Shown piece after piece: positions 54,745 to 60,041 of a stretch of DNA of 60,041 bases. Source of the stretch: JBDTNQ01 sp039933635 (GTDB lineage: Bacteria; Acidobacteriota; Vicinamibacteria; Vicinamibacterales; SCN-69-37). The translations under genes and the position numbers were made by a program. The notes under the pieces are model-generated. The model made no database searches and was not told the DNA's origin. It saw only the letters and a list, made by a program, of their open reading frames with translations. The stretch lies in NCBI GenBank assembly GCA_039933635.1, contig JBDTNQ010000010.1, forward strand, positions 1-60,041. Reading direction: 5' to 3'. Each line of letters begins with the position of its first letter. The stretch's first letter is position 1.

Positions 54745-54987
54745 ATGCCCGACACCATCAAAGACTTCGAATCGGCCATCGCCGAACTCGAACGCATCGT
54801 CAAGCAACTCGAGGACGGCGACCTGCCTCTCGACAAGTCTCTCGCGCTGTTCGAACGCGGCGTGTCGTTGTCGCGCTACTGCCACGATCAGCTCGGATCC
54901 GCCGAACGGCGGATCGAACAACTCACAGAGCGCGGCGAACTGCGTGACGCGTCGCAGCTCATTGACCTCGACGACGCAGAGCGGTGA
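54745..54987 (+). CDS. xseB: Exodeoxyribonuclease VII small subunit
   Basis: 80 residues: KDFESAIAELERIVKQLEDG followed by DLPLDKSLALFERGVSLSRY is the typical XseB coiled coil, and SAERRIEQLTERGELRDASQ the usual end. It binds the XseA coiled coil in several copies. Its stop overlaps the ispA start in TGATG, so the genes are translated in series. Confidence 0.95.
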   Translation: MPDTIKDFESAIAELERIVKQLEDGDLPLDKSLALFERGVSLSRYCHDQLGSAERRIEQLTERGELRDASQLIDLDDAER

Positions 54988-55913
54988 TGCCCGAGTATCT
55001 CGAGGCCTGGCGCGCGGAGATCGAGGCCGCGCTCGAGCGCGTGATCGCCTCCTCCGCCGCACCACCCGCCGTGGCTGAAGCCATCCGCTATTCTCTCGTG
55101 GCACCCGGCAAGCGCCTGCGGCCGATCCTCACGCTCGCCGCCGCAGAAGCCGTCGGCCGCACACAGGGCGTGCCGGCCCAAGATGCCCACGCGCTGGCGA
55201 TGCCCGCCGCCTGCGCGGTCGAGATGATCCACTCGTACTCGCTGGTGCACGATGACCTGCCGGCCATGGACAACGATGACTGGCGTCGCGGCCGCAAGAC
55301 GACGCACGTCGTCTATGGCGACGGCATCGCCATTCTCGCCGGAGACGGTCTCCTGACCGATGCGTTCAGCGTGCTCGCGGGCGATGCCCAGACGGCCACA
55401 CCCGCCGGCGTTCCGATCGCATCGCCCGATCGTCGTCTGCGCGCACTCGGCATCCTCGCGCGCGCCGCGGGGAGCAGCGGAATGGTGGGTGGACAAGCCA
55501 TCGATCTGGCGGCCGTCGGCGACGGCGCCACGTTCGACGCGTCGAGCCTCGAGGACATGCACCTGCGCAAGACTGGCGCACTCATTCGTGCCGCGGCGAC
55601 GATGGGCGCCGTGCTGGCCGGCGGCGGCGACGCAGCGATCGCCGCAATCGATACCTACGCGAAAGAACTCGGCCTCGCGTTCCAGATCATCGACGACATC
55701 CTCGACGTCGAAGGCTCGAACGACGCGCTCGGCAAGACCGTGGGCAAGGACGCGGCCGCGGGCAAACCAACGTTTCCAGCGCTCCATGGCCTCGCTCATT
55801 CCAAGGATCTCGCCGCCGCCTGCATCGCCCGCGCCCACGCGGCCCTTGCCGCGCACGGCCTGCAAGGCCGGCTCGATGAAATTGCGGATTGGAGCCTGGA
55901 CCGGAAGAAGTGA
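54987..55913 (+). CDS. ispA: Farnesyl/geranylgeranyl diphosphate synthase
   Basis: 308 residues. Chain-length prenyltransferase motifs: YSLVAPGKRLRPILTLAAAE, the first Asp-rich motif in LVHDDLPAMDNDDWRRGRKT, GMVGGQAIDLAAVG, LRKTGALIRAAATMGAVLAG and the second Asp-rich motif in AFQIIDDILDVEGSNDALGK. The DDLPAMDND form is typical of short-chain (C15-C20) synthases. It condenses isopentenyl diphosphate with allylic diphosphates in the cytoplasm. The start overlaps the xseB stop (TGATG). xseA-xseB-ispA order is conserved widely. dxs, which often follows, is absent here. Confidence 0.95.
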   Translation: MPEYLEAWRAEIEAALERVIASSAAPPAVAEAIRYSLVAPGKRLRPILTLAAAEAVGRTQGVPAQDAHALAMPAACAVEMIHSYSLVHDDLPAMDNDDWRRGRKTTHVVYGDGIAILAGDGLLTDAFSVLAGDAQTATPAGVPIASPDRRLRALGILARAAGSSGMVGGQAIDLAAVGDGATFDASSLEDMHLRKTGALIRAAATMGAVLAGGGDAAIAAIDTYAKELGLAFQIIDDILDVEGSNDALGKTVGKDAAAGKPTFPALHGLAHSKDLAAACIARAHAALAAHGLQGRLDEIADWSLDRKK

Positions 55914-55938
55914 ACAACTCACCACGGTCGTGAGTTGT
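55914..55938 (+). terminator. Hairpin between ispA and tlyA
   Basis: ACAACTCAC (55914-55922) and GTGAGTTGT (55930-55938) form a 9-bp stem with a 7-base loop. It starts right at the ispA stop and ends 8 bases before the tlyA ATG. It could weaken readthrough or occlude the tlyA start. There is no T-run. Confidence 0.45.
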
Positions 55939-55945
55939 CTCGTTC

Positions 55946-56701
55946 ATGTCGAAGTCACCTAAGTCCCGCCTTGATCTCCTCCTCGTCTCGCGCGGCCTCG
56001 TGGCGACGCGGGAGCGGGCGCGCGCACTGATTCTGGCAGGCGAGGTCACGGTCAACGGCACGTCCGTGGTGAAGGCCGGAACGGCGGTGGACCACGAAGC
56101 GGTCGTGGAGTTGAAGCAGGCTGACCATCCGTGGGTCGGACGCGGCGGGATCAAGCTCGACCACGCGCTGACGATCTTCCACATCGACGCCACAGGCCGC
56201 CGGGCGCTCGATATCGGCGCGTCCACCGGCGGGTTTACCGACGTGCTGCTCTCCCGTGGCGCGGCGCATGTCGTCGCCATCGACGTGGGCGAAAACCAAC
56301 TGGACTGGCGGCTCCGTACCGATCCCCGCGTGTTGTGTCTGGAGCGGGTCAACGCCCGCTATCTGACGCCGGCAGCCTTACCCGAGGAACATCGCACCTT
56401 CGATATCGCCACCGTTGATGTGTCGTTCATTTCGCTGAAGCACATCCTCCCGGTGGTACCACGGCTGCTCGCGCCGGACGGACGATTGATCGTCCTCGTG
56501 AAGCCGCAGTTCGAGGCGGGACGGGCTGACGTCGGCACAGGCGGCATCGTGCGGGATCCGGCGGTCCACGCGCGGGTGGTCGAACGGGTCACGACGGAGG
56601 CGCATCAGGTAGGATTGGTGCGGCTCGGGCTCGAGCCCTCGCCTATCACCGGCGCCGAGGGCAACCGCGAGTTTCTGATGCTGCTCGCTCACCATGACTG
56701 A
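55946..56701 (+). CDS. tlyA: TlyA-family rRNA 2'-O-methyltransferase
   Basis: 251 residues. An N-terminal S4 RNA-binding domain (SRLDLLLVSRGLVATRERAR, ALILAGEVTVNGTSVVKAGT) is followed by an FtsJ-like methyltransferase domain: WVGRGGIKLDHALTIFHIDA, ALDIGASTGGFTDVLLSRGA (SAM motif), VVAIDVGENQLDWRLRTDPR and VDVSFISLKHILPVVPRLLA with the K-D-K-E-type Lys in KPQFEAGR. Relatives methylate 16S and 23S rRNA cytidines and affect capreomycin sensitivity. Its stop overlaps the nadK start by 8 bases. Confidence 0.95.
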   Translation: MSKSPKSRLDLLLVSRGLVATRERARALILAGEVTVNGTSVVKAGTAVDHEAVVELKQADHPWVGRGGIKLDHALTIFHIDATGRRALDIGASTGGFTDVLLSRGAAHVVAIDVGENQLDWRLRTDPRVLCLERVNARYLTPAALPEEHRTFDIATVDVSFISLKHILPVVPRLLAPDGRLIVLVKPQFEAGRADVGTGGIVRDPAVHARVVERVTTEAHQVGLVRLGLEPSPITGAEGNREFLMLLAHHD

Positions 56702-57581
56702 CGCCCCCCTCGCCGTTCGTCGCGCTGCGCTCATCGCGCGTCAGACGTTGCCAGCCGCGCTGGAAGCGCTGATTGAAGCCGCGGCGTGGTTGGAACAGCG
56801 CGGGTGCACGCCGGTCGTGGAGGCGACGAGCGCGCAGGCTGCCGGCATCGCAGCGCGGTGGGGCACGGTCGCGCGCGAGCACCTGGCGTCGTCGGCTGAT
56901 GTGGTGATCGCGTTCGGCGGCGACGGCACACTGCTCAATGCGGCGCGTGCGGTGGCCAATTCTGACGGTGACGCGCCGCTGCTCGGCATCAATCTCGGCC
57001 GGCTCGGGTTTCTGACGGAAGTCGGCCGCGCCGAGATGACGACCGCGTTCGACGCACTGCTGGCCGGACGCACGCACGTCGAGACGCGCCTGATGCTGGC
57101 GGGCGCCGTCCGGCGCGACGCTGGCGTGACGCCGCGCGTGGCACTCAACGACATCGTCGTGACCCGCGGCGCGCTCTCGCGAATGATCGAAATCGACGTG
57201 CGCGTGGACGGACAGTTCGTCTGTCACGTCAAGGCGGACGGCCTCATCGTCGCCACAGCCACCGGCTCGACGGCCTACAACCTGTCAGCCGGCGGCCCGA
57301 TCGTGCACCCGGCACTCGACGCCCTCGTCCTGACCCCGATCGCCCCGCACACGCTAACGCATCGACCGCTGGTGCTGCCCGCGTCGGCCCGGATCGAACT
57401 CCATCCGGTCATCGAACCGCAGTCCGATCTGCTCGTGACCTTCGATGGCCAGCTCGGCGTCCCCCTGACAACCGGCGACATCGTCGACGTGTTCCGCGCC
57501 ACCCGCCTGCTTCGCCTGCTTCACACGTCCCCGCGCACGTACTTCGACATGCTGCGGGAGAAGTTGAAGTGGGGAAACTAG
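56694..57581 (+). CDS. nadK: NAD kinase
   Basis: 295 residues. It phosphorylates NAD to NADP. Motifs are VIAFGGDGTLLNAARAVANS with the GGDGT loop and Asp, GINLGRLGFLTEVGRAEM, VALNDIVVTRGALSRMIEID with the N-D pair, and KADGLIVATATGSTAYNLSA with GGPIVHPALDALVLTPIAP. The start overlaps tlyA by 8 bases, as in many bacteria where tlyA, nadK and recN follow each other. recN is not here. The gene converges on mltG across a 18-base gap. Confidence 0.96.
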   Translation: MTDAPLAVRRAALIARQTLPAALEALIEAAAWLEQRGCTPVVEATSAQAAGIAARWGTVAREHLASSADVVIAFGGDGTLLNAARAVANSDGDAPLLGINLGRLGFLTEVGRAEMTTAFDALLAGRTHVETRLMLAGAVRRDAGVTPRVALNDIVVTRGALSRMIEIDVRVDGQFVCHVKADGLIVATATGSTAYNLSAGGPIVHPALDALVLTPIAPHTLTHRPLVLPASARIELHPVIEPQSDLLVTFDGQLGVPLTTGDIVDVFRATRLLRLLHTSPRTYFDMLREKLKWGN

Positions 57582-57599
57582 CCGCGCGCCGCGCGACGG

Positions 57600-58631
57600 T
57601 CACCGCCCTCGCTGCTTGTTCCTGAAGTACTGCACCTGCCAGCGCTCCACATTCCGCGCATGCTCGGCGAGCGTGGCGGCGAAGGCGTGGGTGCCGTCGT
57701 TGCGGCTGACGAAGTACAGATAGGGCACGTCGGCTGGGTGGATGGCCGCTTCGAGGGACGCGCGACCTGGTGAGGCGATGGGGCCTGGCGGCAGACCCGC
57801 ATGCCGGTAGGTGTTGTAGGCCGAGTCCATCTGGAGGTCCTGTTTCGTCAGGTTGCCGCGCCAGCGCCCGGCGCGCATGATCGCGTAGATGACGGTCGGA
57901 TCGCACTGGAGCGGCATGCCGATCTTGAGGCGGTTGCGATAGACAGCGGCCACCAGCGGTCGTTCCTCGGACGCGGCAGTCTCCTTTTCCACGATCGAGG
58001 CGAGCGTCACGACCTCGCGCGGCGACAGGCCTTCGGCGGTGGCCGCTGCACGCAGGTCGGTGTCGAAGGCGCGATCGAACCGGGCCACCATGGCCTGCAC
58101 GGCCGCCTCGGCGGTCGCGCGACGCGACAGCGCATAGGTGTCCGGAAACAGGAAACCCTCCAGGGTGCGCGCGTCGGGATCGAGGTCCGCGACCAGGCGG
58201 GCGTCGGAAGCGGCCGTGGTGAATTCACGGGCAGTGCCCAGCCCGCTGTTCTCGAAGATCGCGCCCATCTCACGGATGGTCAAGCCCTCCGGGAAGGTCA
58301 GATTCTTCCTCGCGACATCGCCGCGCGCCAGCCGCGCGACGATCTCGGAGGGCGAGGCTTCCTCGGCAAAGCGGTACTCGCCTGCCTGCAACCGGCGCTC
58401 GGCACCCGATAACCGGGCCGCCACCCGAAAGGTCAGCGCGTCCGGGACGACTCCGGCGGCCGCGAGACGGACGGCGATGCCCTGCACACCTACGCCCTGG
58501 GGCAGGTCGACGAATACTTCGGGCTCAGCGAATCCTCGATATGGCCTGTCGGTACGGACGTAGATCCACGCCGCCGCGCCGGCCGCCGCCAGCACCACCA
58601 CGAACACCAGAAGGGCCAGACGTCTGATCAT
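57600..58631 (-). CDS. mltG: Endolytic murein transglycosylase MltG
   Basis: 343 residues. One N-terminal membrane helix (RRLALLVFVVVLAAAGAAAW) is followed by a LysM-like region and the YceG domain with LTFPEGLTIREMGAIFENSG, LEGFLFPDTYALSRRATAEA, VVTLASIVEKETAASEERPL with the catalytic Glu, and NRLKIGMPLQCDPTVIYAIM. The last part has DSAYNTYRHAGLPPGPIASP. It cuts nascent glycan strands in the cytoplasmic-membrane-proximal periplasm. Its start overlaps the ruvX stop (ATGA), a common gene pair. Confidence 0.96.
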   Translation of the reverse strand: MIRRLALLVFVVVLAAAGAAAWIYVRTDRPYRGFAEPEVFVDLPQGVGVQGIAVRLAAAGVVPDALTFRVAARLSGAERRLQAGEYRFAEEASPSEIVARLARGDVARKNLTFPEGLTIREMGAIFENSGLGTAREFTTAASDARLVADLDPDARTLEGFLFPDTYALSRRATAEAAVQAMVARFDRAFDTDLRAAATAEGLSPREVVTLASIVEKETAASEERPLVAAVYRNRLKIGMPLQCDPTVIYAIMRAGRWRGNLTKQDLQMDSAYNTYRHAGLPPGPIASPGRASLEAAIHPADVPYLYFVSRNDGTHAFAATLAEHARNVERWQVQYFRNKQRGR

Positions 58632-59101
58632 GTTGATCTTGATGCGTTGTCGCGCGCCGCGTCGCTGGCATGCGCGTCCAGATAGTCCTGAAGGATGATG
58701 GCCGCGGCTGCCGCGTCCAGCTTTTCCTTCCGCGCGCGCCAGTCGCGCTCCTGTTCGCTCAGCCGCATCTCGGCCTCGTGGCTGGTCAGCCGCTCGTCCT
58801 GGAGGTGAACTGGTATGCCCGTCACATCAGCCAGCACGGCCGCAAACGTCCGGGCGCCGGCCGTCTGTTCGTTGTCCGTGCCGTTCAGTCGGCGAGGCAG
58901 TCCCACGACGATCGCCTCAATGGGCTCGTCTCCCAGCGTCTCGCGGGCGAACCGCTCGACACGTGATCGCACCAGGCGCGCCGAGGCGGCGGGCGTCGCC
59001 CCGGCGCCGATGGTTTCCCAGGGCCGGGCGAGCGTACCTGTCGCGTCCGACAACGCCAGGCCGATTCGCTTTCGGCCGTAGTCGACGCCAAGAAAGCGCA
59101 T
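58628..59101 (-). CDS. ruvX: Putative pre-16S rRNA nuclease / Holliday junction resolvase RuvX (YqgF)
   Basis: 157 residues from MRFLGVDYGRKRIGLALSDA at 59101; the longer frame starts in the repeat region. The RNase H-like fold has GVDYGRKRIG (catalytic Asp), IVVGLPRRLNGTDNEQTAGA, VHLQDERLTSHEAEMRLSEQ (Glu) and KLDAAAAAIILQDYLD (Asp). YqgF matures the 5' end of 16S rRNA; resolvase activity has also been proposed. It precedes mltG with an ATGA overlap. Confidence 0.95.
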   Translation of the reverse strand: MRFLGVDYGRKRIGLALSDATGTLARPWETIGAGATPAASARLVRSRVERFARETLGDEPIEAIVVGLPRRLNGTDNEQTAGARTFAAVLADVTGIPVHLQDERLTSHEAEMRLSEQERDWRARKEKLDAAAAAIILQDYLDAHASDAARDNASRST

Positions 59102-59190
59102 GGTGCACAGGATATGACAAGCCCGATGGCCCGAAGGATCGAAACATTGCCCGATGAATTCCCCCCAACATCGATGTCCCGTTGCAATCA

Positions 59191-59221
59191 CCCGATGATC
59201 CGATCTCCCGATGATCCGATG
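59191..59221. repeat. Short tandem repeats CCCGATGATCCGAT
   Basis: CCCGATGATCCGAT occurs at 59191-59204 and 59208-59221, 17 bases apart, and shorter relatives (CCCGATGG near 59125, CCCGATGA near 59152) lie upstream. They fill the 135 bases between the divergent ruvX and protease genes, just before the protease -10 element. An operator array is possible. Confidence 0.55.
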
Positions 59222-59222
59222 T

Positions 59223-59228
59223 CATAAT
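59223..59228 (+). promoter_or_regulatory. -10 hexamer CATAAT before the processing protease gene
   Basis: CATAAT ends 8 bases before the ATG at 59237 and directly follows the tandem CCCGATGATCCGAT repeats. This suggests a leaderless transcript under repeat-binding control. Confidence 0.45.
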
Positions 59229-59236
59229 GGACATCT

Positions 59237-60041
59237 ATGTCCCGTCGCGCCCGCGTGCTGGTGTTTCTGATCTCGACGCCGCTGGTCGTCCTCGTTGCCG
59301 TTGGCGGCCTGTTCGGCGCCGTCCGGGCACCGAGACAGCAGGGGCTGCCTCACCTGCGGGTGTTCGAGGACGTCGTGCGGCTGATCCTGAACGCGTACGT
59401 CGAGCAGCCGAACATCGACAAGGTCATGGATGGCGCGATGAAGGGGCTGGTCGATGGCCTCGATCCGGACACCTCCTACCTCACGCCCGACGAAGTGCGA
59501 GCCATCGACGCGAAGGCGGTCCTTCCCGAGGGCGAGCTCGGGTTGGTCATCACCCGACAGTTCTATCTCCGCATCATCGGCGTGCGCGACGGCTCACCCG
59601 CGCAGCGCGCCGGACTTCAGACGGGCGATTTCATTCGAGCGATTGGTGACACGGCGACGCGTGACATGTCGGCGTTCGCCGGCAACCGGCTCCTGCACGG
59701 CGCGCCAGGATCAAAGGTGACGCTGCTCATCATCCGCAATGGGAACACGGGCGATCCGCACCCGGTCGAGCTGACGCGCGAGGTGGCGAAGACCGACCGC
59801 GCCGAAGGAAAGCGCCTCCCCGGGGGCCAGGCCTACGTGCGCGTGACGAGCTTTGGTCCAGGCGCCGCTGACGCACTCCGCGCCGCCGTCGCCGCGACGG
59901 GCCCGGCCGCGACAAACGGCGTCATCATCGATTTACGCGACGTCGCCGATGGCGTGCCCGAAGAGGGCATTGGCGCCGCCAAGCTCTTCGTGAAATCCGG
60001 GACCATCGCGATTCGCGCCGGACGCCCCACGCCAACGGCCG
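59237..60041 (+). CDS. C-terminal processing protease, S41 family (3' end beyond window)
   Basis: 268 residues are visible. An N-terminal membrane anchor or signal (RRARVLVFLISTPLVVLVAV) precedes HLRVFEDVVRLILNAYVEQP and KVMDGAMKGLVDGLDPDTSY, the usual N-terminal domain. A PDZ domain follows with LGLVITRQFYLRIIGVRDGS and PAQRAGLQTGDFIRAIGDTA. GQAYVRVTSFGPGAADALRA and GVIIDLRDVADG open the tail-specific protease core. The catalytic Ser-Lys region is cut off. It degrades or trims periplasmic proteins. The gene is divergent from ruvX. Confidence 0.92.
   Translation, partial: MSRRARVLVFLISTPLVVLVAVGGLFGAVRAPRQQGLPHLRVFEDVVRLILNAYVEQPNIDKVMDGAMKGLVDGLDPDTSYLTPDEVRAIDAKAVLPEGELGLVITRQFYLRIIGVRDGSPAQRAGLQTGDFIRAIGDTATRDMSAFAGNRLLHGAPGSKVTLLIIRNGNTGDPHPVELTREVAKTDRAEGKRLPGGQAYVRVTSFGPGAADALRAAVAATGPAATNGVIIDLRDVADGVPEEGIGAAKLFVKSGTIAIRAGRPTPTA

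Noticed and set aside
59121..59221. CRISPR-like array because of repeated CCCGATGATCCGAT.
   Set aside because: Only two full units, 14 bases long and 3 bases apart, with no spacers and no cas genes.

Overview
This window is a GC-rich chromosomal segment from a Gram-negative bacterium. It has lipid A genes (lpxD, lpxB), several predicted lipoproteins and outer-membrane or secreted proteins, and ECF-sigma/anti-sigma operons followed by HEAT-repeat proteins. That combination, with the codon bias and the many 1-4 base gene overlaps, suggests Acidobacteriota, perhaps the Vicinamibacteria. This is an inference, because no rRNA gene is present to confirm it. I found no IS element, prophage, CRISPR array, rRNA or tRNA gene. 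About 63 protein genes fill almost all of the sequence, and only one gene-free stretch exceeds 300 bases (2293-2748).

Layout. 1-2292 (minus): SPFH protein (cut by the edge), galactose mutarotase and a secreted DUF3616 protein. 2749-7738: GT-C mannosyltransferase-like protein, stand-alone malonyl transacylase divergent from a phosphopantetheinyl transferase, metallophosphoesterase and ATP-grasp ligase. 7818-12740 (plus): a tightly overlapping five-gene unit of ECF sigma factor, FecR-like protein, secreted protein, fatty-acid desaturase fused to a Rossmann domain, and membrane sulfatase-like hydrolase. This is the best candidate for an undescribed system. 12741-21338: giant hairpin, ferritin-like protein, EttA, MsbA-type ABC exporter, zinc metallopeptidase, small Cys protein-TerC-ChaN operon, ApaG and Aat. 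21429-26883: ferredoxin and zinc-ribbon rhomboid, divergent from a sigma/anti-sigma/HEAT/HEAT operon. 26927-30529: YqgE, CotH kinase, an unknown gene behind a truncated methyltransferase, and a GNAT acetyltransferase. 30673-36443 (minus): GH10 xylanase lipoprotein, feruloyl-esterase/tannase, UGT-type glycosyltransferase, YciI (DGPF), ECF42-type sigma factor and a coupled 26-residue membrane peptide.

36472-48063 (minus): acnA, an NTF2-like lipoprotein and queG, preceded by lpxD, an M16 peptidase pair, lpxB, an unknown secreted protein, a matrixin-type metalloprotease and a beta-barrel-like protein. Most of these overlap in the ATGA manner. 48125-60041: a Mit_KHE1-like protein, gatCA, a polytopic membrane protein, divergent Hsp20 genes, then ymdB-xseA-xseB-ispA-tlyA-nadK on plus, mltG-ruvX on minus, and the start of a C-terminal processing protease.

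Cross-cutting signals. Many genes have a TAnnnT-like -10 hexamer only 6-11 bases before the start codon and no Shine-Dalgarno sequence, which suggests frequent leaderless transcription; I used this to choose several starts. Inverted repeats with core GGAGACC-S-GGTCTCC lie between two convergent gene pairs and encode the last codons of chaN. A second repeat type (GCCCGAA/TTCGGGC) lies between two divergent pairs.
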